Source: Flavobacterium album (GTDB taxonomy: Bacteria; Bacteroidota; Bacteroidia; Flavobacteriales; Flavobacteriaceae). Taken from it: DNA of 64,000 nt. A program made the position numbers and the translations under genes. The notes below the pieces were generated by a model that was given only the letters and a program-made list of their open reading frames with translations, did not search any database and was not told the origin of the DNA. Shown piece by piece: positions 34,135 to 42,652 of this stretch (position 1 is its first letter; each line of letters begins with the position of its first letter). The stretch is taken from positions 2,431,001 to 2,495,000 of the forward strand of contig NZ_CP029186.1 in the NCBI RefSeq assembly GCF_003096035.1. Reading direction: 5' to 3'.

Positions 34135-34815
34135 ATGCCTTTTTTCCAAAATCCACCCGATGGAGGGATGCAGTATGCCGAAACCGACATGCACCATCTT
34201 TTTCCCGAACCGCTCAACATGATAACCTCCTGCTTCTTCCTTGCTATCGCCATTTACTGGACGATAAAGATACGCAGCCATTGGAGACAGAATACTTTTT
34301 TAACCTGCGCTTTGCTGTTGCTTTATATTGGAGGAATAGGCGGCACTATATACCATGGCTTCCGCCAGTGGAGGATTTTTATCATGATGGACTGGCTGCC
34401 TATAATGCTCCTGTGTGTTATGGCAGGTGTTTATTTTCTGGGGAAGATTACGAGGTGGTATTATGCTGTTGCTTTAATAGTATTGTATGCAGCGTTCCAA
34501 TTATATGCAAGAGGGCAAATGGTACAGTCGGGTAATATGCAACTGTTCATTAATATCAATTATGCGGTGTTGGGAGGAATTGTGCTGCTCCCGGTTTTTG
34601 CCTATCTGGCCAGCACATCGTTCCGCCATGGCAAATGGGTGGCCTTTGCGTTGCTTGCATTTATATTTGCACTTACTTTCCGTGTTGCAGATGGCTGGGG
34701 CTGGATGGCAACCGGTACTCATTTCCTGTGGCATACTTTTGGCGCGGTCGCAGCTTTTTGCATGTTCCAATATATTTACCTTATAAATGGCGCTGCAACA
34801 AATACCAGAAAATAA
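34135..34815 (+). CDS. CREST-superfamily membrane hydrolase (alkaline ceramidase-like)
   Basis: A 226-residue protein with about seven transmembrane helices. The pattern of conserved polar residues agrees with the CREST superfamily, which includes alkaline ceramidases: FPEPLNMITSC (Glu, Asn, Thr/Ser in the first helix), GGTIYHGFR (His in place of the FHxT segment), MDWLPIML (Asp, cf. DELPM) and THFLWHTFGA (paired His, cf. HxxWH). These residues bind zinc in characterised members. Flavobacteria make sphingolipids or sulfonolipids, so an acyl-amide lipid is a possible substrate; this is inference. Confidence 0.65.
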   Translation: MPFFQNPPDGGMQYAETDMHHLFPEPLNMITSCFFLAIAIYWTIKIRSHWRQNTFLTCALLLLYIGGIGGTIYHGFRQWRIFIMMDWLPIMLLCVMAGVYFLGKITRWYYAVALIVLYAAFQLYARGQMVQSGNMQLFININYAVLGGIVLLPVFAYLASTSFRHGKWVAFALLAFIFALTFRVADGWGWMATGTHFLWHTFGAVAAFCMFQYIYLINGAATNTRK

Positions 34816-34818
34816 AAA

Positions 34819-34853
34819 GATCCGTTTTCCAGGGTGGCATCGGAAAACGGATC
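34819..34853 (+). terminator. Hairpin after the CREST gene
   Basis: GATCCGTTTTCC and GGAAAACGGATC are an exact 12-bp stem around an 11-base loop; no T-run follows, so termination is probable rather than sure. Confidence 0.6.
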
Positions 34854-34963
34854 AACATTAGTTTTGGTATTTGTTTATTTGTAAATTTAACAAAAAATAG
34901 CTGAATATTTAAACTTAACAAAATTTTAGTAGTTGATTCAGTGTTTTGATTAAATGTTAAACA

Positions 34964-35347
34964 TTATAAAACCATTTCTTCAAATATTTTTAATATTTTA
35001 TAATCAGGGTCGTCGCAAAGCCCCGGGTGCGGCCGCGAAGTTTGTATGACTGAACTGCGTACCGCTGTAAGCCACCGAAACCGCTCAGGCACTTCAAGCT
35101 GCGCAATGGGGCCGCCATTTTTTGCGCCACTGGCAATACGCTCGAACGACATAAGGTTGAGGCTTATCTGTGCGATGTCAAGCCCGGGATCAACGGCATG
35201 AAGCTTTGTTTCATTTATGGTATACAGCACTTTGATAAACCGCTTCCTTTTACAAAATACAACAACGCCTACGTTGATAAATTCTTCACGTTCAACACGC
35301 GGAACCACCCGTATTACCGCATACTCATATAAGTGCTTTTCTTGCAT
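34964..35347 (-). CDS. DUF3037 domain protein
   Basis: A 127-residue cytoplasmic protein with the DUF3037 opening YEYAVIRVVPRVEREEFINVGVVVF in two halves (about 7-31), followed by a helical part and a conserved end PHPGLCDDPDY. Function is unknown. Its start lies 23 bp inside the end of the HipA-like kinase gene, so the two are translationally coupled. Confidence 0.85.
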   Translation of the reverse strand: MQEKHLYEYAVIRVVPRVEREEFINVGVVVFCKRKRFIKVLYTINETKLHAVDPGLDIAQISLNLMSFERIASGAKNGGPIAQLEVPERFRWLTAVRSSVIQTSRPHPGLCDDPDYKILKIFEEMVL

Positions 35348-36119
35348 TTTGTGCCTGGTTTACAAAGATGTCTGAATTGTTTAAACGGGTCAGTAAGAAC
35401 TGCGAATATACTTCGCGAATAGCATCGGGTGTCTTTTCCATTCCTTCCCAATGCAGCCAATCGTCAGGGATAAGCGCCACAATAGCGCGTATCTTAGCCT
35501 CGGTCAGTAGCGCTTTGTATTCGATATCAACTTCGGCCAGCAGGGAAGCTTGTGGTAGCAGCACATGGTCTTTTATAAGAGTAAAAGGAACTATTGCGTG
35601 ACCTTCGGGATCATCAAAAGCGTGGTGGAAGTACAGGCTGGCACCATGGTCTATCAGCCAAAGTTCTTTATGCCATATAAGCATATTGGTATTGCGAAAG
35701 GTCCTGTCTACATTGGTAATGAAAGCATCCAGCCACACGATCTGCGAAGCCATTTTAGCATCGACAGTGGTGACCACAGGATCGAAATTTATGGCACCCG
35801 AAAGATAATGCAGCGCGAGGTTGAGCCCCTGGCTGGCCTGCAGCAGGTCCTGAATTTCCTCATCGGGTTCGGTACGTCCAAAGGCTTCGTCGAGGCTGGC
35901 ATACACCAATTCCGGCACCGGAAGCCCCAGCGCCCTTGCTACCTCGCCTCCAATAAGCTCTGCGATCAGGGCCTTTGTGCCATGCCCGGCACCCTTGAAT
36001 TTAAGTACGTAGTTAAAATTGTCATCAGCTTCGGCAATGGCGGGCAGTGAGCCCCCTTCGCGAAGCGGTGTTATATAGCGCGTCACGTTTACGGTGCGCA
36101 GCTGCGGAATGTCAGCCAT
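35325..36119 (-). CDS. HipA-like Ser/Thr kinase
   Basis: A 264-residue HipA-type kinase lacking the usual N-terminal subdomain. The nucleotide-binding lysine is in FNYVLKFKGAGHG (about 35), the catalytic loop is DAFITNVDRTFRNTNML (about 150-166), and the metal-binding segment is WLIDHGASLYFHH (about 172-184). HipA proteins phosphorylate targets such as GltX and are normally held in check by HipB; no HipB is present, and a DUF3037 gene overlaps its end instead. Target and control are unknown. Confidence 0.85.
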   Translation of the reverse strand: MADIPQLRTVNVTRYITPLREGGSLPAIAEADDNFNYVLKFKGAGHGTKALIAELIGGEVARALGLPVPELVYASLDEAFGRTEPDEEIQDLLQASQGLNLALHYLSGAINFDPVVTTVDAKMASQIVWLDAFITNVDRTFRNTNMLIWHKELWLIDHGASLYFHHAFDDPEGHAIVPFTLIKDHVLLPQASLLAEVDIEYKALLTEAKIRAIVALIPDDWLHWEGMEKTPDAIREVYSQFLLTRLNNSDIFVNQAQNARKALI

Positions 36120-36479
36120 ATTTGGGCGTTTTATAATGTAAAAATAAGTATTTCAGACATAGCAATTGTTAGATTTAAGAGTTTGTAAATATTTCTTTTT
36201 AATGGTTCTTTTGCTATATCTTCACAACTCATAATGGCGCACAGGTAAAAATACGTGGTTGTATAAATCACGTAATTCTACTTGTGATCAAAGTAATTTT
36301 ATTCTGTAATCTTGTCAGGATAAAAAAACTGAATTGTTCCAACCTTTTTATTGATAAGATACTCTTTATTATTAACAGCACCAAACCGGATAAAATATTA
36401 ATGAAAACTTTATGCAATAAACTGGTAGATCTTATTGTTATAAAACAATCAAATTAAACCAATTAATAAACAAACGCTT
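36120..36479. other. 360-bp AT-rich non-coding region
   Basis: No credible reading frame was seen on either strand. It should hold the promoter for the HipA-like gene on the left and for the JAMM lipoprotein gene on the right. A small inverted repeat, TACGTG and CACGTA (36252-36274), is the only structure I noticed; no clear TAnnTTTG box was found. Confidence 0.5.
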
Positions 36480-38056
36480 ATGAAAAAAACATTTAAAAAC
36501 CGTGGCTGCTGCTGTTCGCTACTTTTTTTCTCCTCACAAATTGTGCAGAGGAATATGATATTCCCATTAGTATGGAAACTGCGATTAAACACAGGATTCT
36601 TACCGGTAGTGAAGCCCGCGAAAAGAAGGATGAATTAGTAGCTCATTTACAAAAACCGGGCGGCCAGGGTATGGCAAACCTTTCTAAACATTTTGCGGGC
36701 GACAGCAAATTCCGAAAGTTGGCAGATGTCCAGGGTTATATTGACTATAATGAGGTATATGAGGTCAAGTACAAAAATGGTGATGCCAACTATAGCTATA
36801 TGCTTAATGACCCTAAATCTACAGAGCAGGTTTTTTATAACGTTGTGTTTAAGAAACGAGGGTCCTATTCAAAGTCGGTAGTTATAAAATATGAGATGGA
36901 CCCATTATTCGCGCAGGAGTACAACGCCGAAAAAAGCGGTTTGGAAAATTTTAAAGGCATCATTTCGTTTGAAATTCTGGATGTTGATGCAGGCTTCGAT
37001 TGTGGCGATGAGCCTAATATCAATATTCCCGTAAGCGGCGGCAGCGGGCCCGGAAATAGTGGTGGTTCCGGTGGAGGCGGCGGAAGCTCAGGTGGAGGCT
37101 CCGGCGGAAGCGGTGGCTCTGGTGGAAGTGGCGGTTCCAGCGGCTCAGGCGGCAGCGGCTACTACTACAACCAGGACCTTGTAAATGCCAAATACTTGGC
37201 GCTAATGATACAAGCAGCTCAAAATACTGGCCCGGATGATAGTGGTTGGACCAAAATACATAAATCACCGCGCAATTTAAGGACAGGTGCTGTAGATCCT
37301 AAACCTGTAGATCCAAGCAGTCCCTGCGGAGGTGAGGATGAGATTGGGATAATAGAGCCAATCTTAACACCACATGAAAAGAATTGTGAAGCGTTAAAAA
37401 GAATGACAAAAAATCTTCCTAATAATGCAAATAAAACTAGGAATTCAATAAATACTTTAAAAGGTACTACAAGTGATACTAAAGAACATGGATATGGATA
37501 TAGTGACAGTGAGGATCCATTAGAGTTACAACTTGCGGCGGGTTCAGACATTGAATTGGAAGTCCCTACAGGGGGTGATATTTGGGGTGCTTCGCATACT
37601 CATCCTGACGTGGCTACTACTGAAGTTACACCGATGTTTTCAATAGCAGATATTTATATGCTTGGTAAAATTGCTAATGATTATGTGCCTTCTGCTAATC
37701 AAAGTAAAGATTATAGTAAATTTGTATTTACATTAACTGTAAAAGGAGGTCTAAATGGCACTGAAACTTTCGCTGTAAAAATTGACAATTGGACTGTGTT
37801 CAGAAGTTTTTGTATAACATATTCAAATATGACTCTTGAAGAAAAGAATACAGAAAGACTTAATTTGAAGAGAAGATATTTAAAAACTAGTAAGTCTCCA
37901 AGCAGTGATGCATACCTCATAGATTTGTTTAAATACATGAATGAGAAAAATTATGGAGGTTTTTCAATTTATAAAGCAAATGATGATTTATCACAATGGG
38001 ATAGGCAAGTCTTTAATCCCGCTACAAACATTATTACACCTATGCCGTGCAACTAA
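36480..38056 (+). pseudogene. Lipoprotein with Gly/Ser linker and JAMM-like C-terminal domain; start region frameshifted
   Basis: The long frame opens at ATG 36572 (494 codons), but 24 codons before it the same frame reads FLLTNCAEEYDIPIS, a typical lipobox. The natural start ATG 36480 (MKKTFK) is in another frame. Removing one base in the A5 run (36495-36499) and one more between 36511 and 36529, such as in the T7 run, restores a full lipoprotein signal. The mature part has a globular region to about residue 150 of the long frame, a Gly/Ser linker (about 155-195), then an AT-richer domain with H342-x-H344-P and S357-x-x-D360, the zinc pattern of JAMM/MPN+ peptidases. Ten bases later comes the DUF6705-type gene. 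Sequencing error is possible; function is not known. Confidence 0.62.
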
Positions 38057-38066
38057 TTAAAAAATT

Positions 38067-38687
38067 ATGAAAAATACAATTCTTATTATTAGTGCAATAT
38101 TTGCATTGTCTTGCAAAGCACAAACACCTGTGAAATCATTGTATGAAGATAATATGGATATTCCCGGAGCATACTATAAAGATTCATTTAATGATCTGAA
38201 TAATTTTGTTGGTACCTGGAAATATACCAATGGAACGACTTCACTAACAATTACCCTACAAAAAAAGGAAATGCAGAGTTTTGATAACGGGAATATTCAA
38301 TATTATGAGGATGTACTTATAGGCGAATATAAATATATAGAAAATGGAGTTGAAAAAATAAGTACTTTATCAAGCCTTACTTTTAATAGTTCTAATTGGA
38401 AACATAATATTGTCGGAAATGTAATTATAGGTCCAGGCATGATGTATTGTCAGGATTGTGGGCCAAACGAGAGAAAAATTCTTTTAGCTTTTTCAGACCC
38501 CACAAGGGATATATTTGGTTTTGAACCTGAAATGATATTTCAGCGTAATGATAATGGAGGGACACAACGTTTAAAATTACTTTTCAAGAATACTGGAGTG
38601 CGAATGAAAAAATTTGAAGAAACTGAAATTTCTCCATACACAAGCTATACTATTCCTTTTGGGGAATATATGTTAGTAAAACAATAG
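38067..38687 (+). CDS. DUF6705-type lipoprotein
   Basis: A 206-residue exported protein (signal ISAIFALSC, Cys about 17, followed by KAQ). The mature part matches my recollection of the DUF6705 family: an opening SGAYYKDS-like segment (IPGAYYKDSFNDLNNFVGTW), then TSLTITLQKKEMQ and a C-terminus rich in beta strands (YTIPFGEYMLVKQ). The function is unknown. It starts 10 bp after the JAMM lipoprotein and shares its AT-rich codon use, which points to joint acquisition or partnership. Confidence 0.75.
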   Translation: MKNTILIISAIFALSCKAQTPVKSLYEDNMDIPGAYYKDSFNDLNNFVGTWKYTNGTTSLTITLQKKEMQSFDNGNIQYYEDVLIGEYKYIENGVEKISTLSSLTFNSSNWKHNIVGNVIIGPGMMYCQDCGPNERKILLAFSDPTRDIFGFEPEMIFQRNDNGGTQRLKLLFKNTGVRMKKFEETEISPYTSYTIPFGEYMLVKQ

Positions 38688-38691
38688 ATTA

Positions 38692-38744
38692 AATCCTGCC
38701 CGATGAAAATTCCCCTTCAACGTTAAGGGTGCCCGAACAGGATT
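38692..38744 (+). terminator. Possible hairpin after the DUF6705 gene
   Basis: AATCCTG (38692-38698) pairs with CAGGATT (38738-38744) over a long loop that contains another small stem (CCCCTT/AAGGGT). No T-run follows; weak evidence. Confidence 0.3.
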
Positions 38745-38837
38745 ATACTCTAACAAAAGTACCTTAAAAAAATAATGGGTTGTCATTGAGACAGCCCATT
38801 TTGTTTATTTACGTTCATCCTTTTTATTACCTAAATA

Positions 38838-40340
38838 CTACATGAGCTTCAGGGCCTTTTCTACTTTCGTAAGATCCTTCCCTATATAAGCAATATAATT
38901 ATCAGGCCGCAGTACAATGTAAAAATCACTGTGGCTTTCGAAAGGGTCAGGTATTTCGCTGAATGACAGCTTTGATAAAGGAACCGAAGAGGTAACTTCA
39001 GCTACATTTTCATTGCCAAAATATAGCAGCTTGTATGCGGGTTCCATAAGTTTGTCATAAATGCTTTCGCCATTTATCATGAACCACGGCATCCTGTCAC
39101 CGGCCTCTGTCTTGCCGAGGCTGCTTTCTATGGTAAGCGGGCTGTCGGGATAACTGATGCCAATTTGCGACAGGGTAGGGAAGATGCGCTTGTTTATGAA
39201 TGGTGTTTCGGTAGCAAATTTTATAAGCTTCGGGAAGAGGTACAGCCTGAAGATATTGGTAAGCCAGCTCGTACCGGCAAGTATATCGAACATCCTGTCG
39301 GTCGTCTTCAGCAGGTTTACGGCATTGGTACGGCGTTCTTCATCATAGGTGTCGAGCAGGCGGGCATTGGCTTTTCCCTGCAATACAAAAGCGAGTTTCC
39401 ACCCAAGGTTATACGCATCCTGTATGCCGGTGTTCATACCCTGGCCGCCTGCAGGGGTGTGTATGTGTGCGGCATCGCCGGCAATAAAGCACCGTCCTTT
39501 ACTAAACGACTCTACCATGCGGCTATGCACCCTGTAAGTCGAGAACCAGTATTCCTCCGGAAACTCCAGGGGGATTTCTGCCTGCGATATAAGGTCCGTT
39601 GCAATATCGGCAAATGTAGCCTTTCCGCGTTTGGCAAGGTCTTCGGGCACGCTGCCTATGACGCGGTAATGCTTTTCGCCTGCCATTGGAAAAAAAAGTA
39701 CAAAGCCTTTCTCTATCATTACGAACCAGGCATCTTTATCTTCGGTCAACGGGCTTTCCATCTTTACATCGGCAACAAAAAAAGTGCGTTCCTGGGTATC
39801 TCCTTCAAAAGTAAGCCCAATCTGGTGGCGTACCGGGCTGGCCGCACCGTCGCACCCCACAAGGTAATCGCCTTTAATGACTTGCTCATTTCCCTGGCCG
39901 TCTTTATAAAAAACGGTCACTCCATCACCGGTGTTATCGAAACGCACGATTTCACTTTTCCATTGGACATTTGTACCCAGTTCCGAAAGGTGTTTTGCCA
40001 GCAGCTGTTCGGTTTTGCTTTGTTCCAGTATAAGCGCAAAAGGGAACGGGCTAAGCCCCTTTCCAAATGCACCGATCTTCATCTGTCCTTGCGTCTTGCC
40101 GTGTGACAGTATGGTAAACTGTTGCGCTATCTGCCCTTCAGCTACGGCTTTATCGGCAAGGCCCATTTCGTCAAAGATTTCCAGCGTACGGGCGTGCACC
40201 ACCATTGCTTTGGAAAGATAGGTTGTGCTTTCATTCTTATCGAGTATAATGAGATCAATGCCATAGCGCAGCAGTTGGCATGCCAATGCGAGGCCTGTAG
40301 GACCTGCGCCTGCGATGATGACTTTTGTTGTCTTTTCCAT
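38838..40340 (-). CDS. FAD-dependent aromatic monooxygenase (PheA/TfdB type)
   Basis: A 500-residue group A flavin monooxygenase. The FAD motif VIIAGAGPTGLALACQLL is at about residues 6-23, the DG motif in YLVGCDGAASPVRHQ (about 165), and the GD motif in CFIAGDAAHIHTPAGGQGMN (about 285-304). The C-terminal thioredoxin-like domain ends FYIVLRPDNYIAYIG. The open frame extends 29 codons further, into the upstream SRPBCC gene; MEKTTK at 40340 is the sensible start. It follows that gene by 1 bp, so both are one transcript. The substrate, perhaps a phenolic or drug-like compound, is unknown. Confidence 0.88.
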   Translation of the reverse strand: MEKTTKVIIAGAGPTGLALACQLLRYGIDLIILDKNESTTYLSKAMVVHARTLEIFDEMGLADKAVAEGQIAQQFTILSHGKTQGQMKIGAFGKGLSPFPFALILEQSKTEQLLAKHLSELGTNVQWKSEIVRFDNTGDGVTVFYKDGQGNEQVIKGDYLVGCDGAASPVRHQIGLTFEGDTQERTFFVADVKMESPLTEDKDAWFVMIEKGFVLFFPMAGEKHYRVIGSVPEDLAKRGKATFADIATDLISQAEIPLEFPEEYWFSTYRVHSRMVESFSKGRCFIAGDAAHIHTPAGGQGMNTGIQDAYNLGWKLAFVLQGKANARLLDTYDEERRTNAVNLLKTTDRMFDILAGTSWLTNIFRLYLFPKLIKFATETPFINKRIFPTLSQIGISYPDSPLTIESSLGKTEAGDRMPWFMINGESIYDKLMEPAYKLLYFGNENVAEVTSSVPLSKLSFSEIPDPFESHSDFYIVLRPDNYIAYIGKDLTKVEKALKLM

Positions 40341-40341
40341 C

Positions 40342-40773
40342 TTACAAGCCCTCGGCCACTTTTTTAAGTTCGGCCAACACACCGTTCCAATTGGCAGTGG
40401 CATGCTGTTTTTCGTCGTCGGTAGCAATGTTATCCTGTGTCAGGGTCACTACGGTCCTGTCGCCGCCTTCGGTAAGCGTATAGGTCACGAGGTTATAATT
40501 TTCGGGTTTGTCTTCTTTGCCGCCCATCGAGCTCCAGTAAGTCGCAGCGAATACTTCATTAGGTATCAGGGTCTTGATGGTGCCTTTATCCTCATATCCC
40601 TTACCGTTGTATTCGCCCTCATAACCTATTGCGCTGCCTTCTTCCCAGTCGGACGTTACTTTAGTTCCGTACAAGTATTTGGCGATTAGCTCGGGTGTCG
40701 TGATCGCTTTCCAAACCTTTTCAGCGGGGGCTTCTATGGTTACGGAAGTTTCTGCAGTGTAATTGCCTTTCAT
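40342..40773 (-). CDS. SRPBCC/AHSA1-domain protein
   Basis: A 143-residue protein with a single AHSA1-type SRPBCC domain: SVTIEAPAEKVWKAITTPEL at the start, then a beta-rich middle (GTIKTLIPNEVFAATYW) and the long C-terminal helix (NWNGVLAELKKVAEGL). These folds bind hydrophobic ligands or chaperone clients. It is the first gene of a two-gene unit with the flavin monooxygenase, 1 bp apart, and might bind its substrate or product; that is inference. Confidence 0.85.
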   Translation of the reverse strand: MKGNYTAETSVTIEAPAEKVWKAITTPELIAKYLYGTKVTSDWEEGSAIGYEGEYNGKGYEDKGTIKTLIPNEVFAATYWSSMGGKEDKPENYNLVTYTLTEGGDRTVVTLTQDNIATDDEKQHATANWNGVLAELKKVAEGL

Positions 40774-40924
40774 AATGGTGGTGGTTTTTATTATAAAGGT
40801 AATTAACTTTGATATGCAAGAAGTTAAGGTTAATCTAAAAGAAGTATGAATTTCAGGTTGGTAAATATTTGAAGATTACGGGCAATGAATGTTGTCATCA
40901 GTATAATAATGCAAATGGAAATTC

Positions 40925-41809
40925 CTAAGAATAATCATTGGGCTCGATGTGTACCAGTACATGGCCAAGCTCAGGCAGCCGGAGGCGGAGGGCATCTTCA
41001 AGCTCATGGGCCAGGATATGGCCAGCCTTTACCGATATATTAGCGTCTACCACCGCATGTAGCTCTACGTGGTAGCGCATCCCGGCTTTGCGGATAAAGC
41101 ATTTTTCGGTATCCAGTATGCCATTCACGGTAACGGCTATCTTTCGGATATCGTTCACCATGTCGTCATACAAGTGCTCGTCCATGATCTCGCCTAATGC
41201 CGGCCTGAAGATGAGGTAGCTGTTGTAGAGTATGAATCCCGACGCAAAAAGCGCTGCCCAGTCGTCTGCCGATTCATAGCCTTTACCAAAATACAGGGCT
41301 ATCGAGATTCCTGTAAAAGCCGCTACCGATGTTATGGCATCGCTGCGGTGGTGCCAGGCATCAGCTTTTAGTGCGGAACTGTTGGTTTCCCTGCTCTTCC
41401 GCATTACAAGGCGGAATGATATTTCCTTCCAAATGATGATGCCGCCCAGTATAAAAAGCGTCCATGATTCAGGGAGGCTGTGCGGGGTTTGGATGTTAAC
41501 GATGCTTTCGTAAGCAATGATTGTGGCCGATGTGATGAGGAAGCCTACTACAATAAAGGTAATAAGCGCTTCGGCACGGCCATGGCCGTACGGATGGTTG
41601 TAATCGGCAGGTTTATTGGAATATTTGATTCCTATAAGCACCAGGAACGATGAAAAAATGTCGGTTGTCGATTCTATTGCATCGGCAATAAGGGCATACG
41701 AGTTGCCAAAAATTCCGGCAGTGCCTTTTATCAGCGCCAGCAATGCGTTGCCAATAAGGCTGAAATACGTTGCCTTTACTGCTTTTTCTACGTTAGCTGT
41801 ATTTGTCAT
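40925..41809 (-). CDS. Cation diffusion facilitator transporter
   Basis: A 294-residue inner-membrane metal efflux protein with six helices (about 12-215). Zinc-site residues are visible in helices 2 and 5: ADAIESTTD (about 42) and DAWHHRSDAITS (about 150), with HPYGHGRAE between. The cytoplasmic C-terminal domain (about 215-294) has MRYHVELHAVVDANISV. Divalent metals such as zinc or cobalt are likely substrates. The Cys-rich HMA protein gene lies 12 bp upstream on the same strand, so metal handling is a shared theme. Confidence 0.92.
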   Translation of the reverse strand: MTNTANVEKAVKATYFSLIGNALLALIKGTAGIFGNSYALIADAIESTTDIFSSFLVLIGIKYSNKPADYNHPYGHGRAEALITFIVVGFLITSATIIAYESIVNIQTPHSLPESWTLFILGGIIIWKEISFRLVMRKSRETNSSALKADAWHHRSDAITSVAAFTGISIALYFGKGYESADDWAALFASGFILYNSYLIFRPALGEIMDEHLYDDMVNDIRKIAVTVNGILDTEKCFIRKAGMRYHVELHAVVDANISVKAGHILAHELEDALRLRLPELGHVLVHIEPNDYS

Positions 41810-41821
41810 TCGCGTAAAGGG

Positions 41822-42181
41822 CTAGCCCTGTTTTTTACAACAGCCGTCCAGGCCTTCGTAGGCAGTTATATCGGCTTTTACATCGTCGGCATCATAGCCT
41901 AATTTGCTGATGGCTGCCTTTATTTTATCAAGATCCGTTTTTTTGCTATTGTAAGTCACCTTAATAGTCATGGCCTTTTCGTCAAGCACGATCATTTGGA
42001 CACCTTTTTCTTTAAGCAGTGTGGTTTGCAGGCGGTCGCCGCAGCTTTCGCATTGCTTGCAGTGGTCGCAGTAAATAGCAGTTTTTATAATGGCAGTCTG
42101 TACGGTTTTTTGCTGCGCCGACGCAGTATTGGCGAACAACATCGCCGTAAAAGCGATCAGGATGAATTTTAGATATTTCAT
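41822..42181 (-). CDS. Exported Cys-rich HMA-domain protein
   Basis: A 119-residue protein with a signal peptide (about 1-22, ending ASAQ) and a heavy-metal-associated fold (about 25-95). In place of the usual GMTCxxC loop it has CDHCKQCESC, four cysteines each three positions apart, and the C-terminus adds GCCKKQG. It could bind copper, mercury or zinc in the periplasm. I use ATG 42181; six residues upstream would be added by the longer frame. The CDF gene follows at 12 bp. Confidence 0.85.
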   Translation of the reverse strand: MKYLKFILIAFTAMLFANTASAQQKTVQTAIIKTAIYCDHCKQCESCGDRLQTTLLKEKGVQMIVLDEKAMTIKVTYNSKKTDLDKIKAAISKLGYDADDVKADITAYEGLDGCCKKQG

Positions 42182-42196
42182 AGTTGGAAGTTTCAG

Positions 42197-42204
42197 CAAA
42201 GATA
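42197..42204 (-). promoter_or_regulatory. Candidate -7 box of the HMA-CDF operon
   Basis: TATCTTTG on the minus strand (CAAAGATA on plus), 15 bp before the ATG at 42181. Confidence 0.5.
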
Positions 42205-42225
42205 CCTAAAACCCTTCAAACACGC

Positions 42226-42257
42226 TAAGGCCAACACTGTAATCTGTGTCGGCCTTA
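42226..42257 (-). terminator. Hairpin between the 79-residue gene and the HMA gene
   Basis: TAAGGCCAACAC (42226-42237) pairs with GTGTCGGCCTTA (42246-42257) with one bulge. It lies after the stop at 42281 and before the HMA promoter; no T-run, so confidence is moderate. Confidence 0.55.
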
Positions 42258-42280
42258 ACATGATTAAAGCGGGAGTGTTC

Positions 42281-42520
42281 TTAATGAGAGTAATTTTCTC
42301 CGATAAATATCAGGATACCGCCTACTACAAGCAGGATAGCATTTGTCCTTAATGTGTTTACCGCTTTTTTAAGGTTCACATTATTGATCTCTACCTGTTC
42401 GCCCTGGGCTGTCCATTTATTGGCACCCTTAAGGCCGGCATATACACTCACTGCAAACAAAAGGCGAATGCCACTGTTAAGGCAGATTAAAAAACCTAAA
42501 ATTTCAAGAATTATCAGCAT
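42281..42520 (-). CDS. Small two-helix membrane protein
   Basis: A 79-residue protein with two hydrophobic segments (about 2-28, LIILEILGFLICLNSGIRLLF, and 56-74, AILLVVGGILIFIG) and a polar loop between. I do not recognise a family. Own transcription unit, flanked by non-coding sequence. Confidence 0.65.
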   Translation of the reverse strand: MLIILEILGFLICLNSGIRLLFAVSVYAGLKGANKWTAQGEQVEINNVNLKKAVNTLRTNAILLVVGGILIFIGENYSH

Positions 42521-42652
42521 AGTAATGGTTGGTTAATGAAGGCGCAATATATAAAATTTCCGCACTTTCTTAAAATTTTCCGCTATTTTGGTAATTGCCT
42601 ATAATTCAGTATCAAATGACAATAATTCACTTTAAAGTTTTTCGGATATCAA

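Noticed and set aside
35325..36119. A classical HipBA toxin-antitoxin module
   Set aside because: No helix-turn-helix HipB gene adjoins; the partner is DUF3037, and the kinase lacks the usual N-terminal subdomain.
39165..40106. Open frame of 313 codons on the plus strand antisense to the flavin monooxygenase
   Set aside because: Composition is that of a shadow frame and the minus-strand gene has all flavin motifs.
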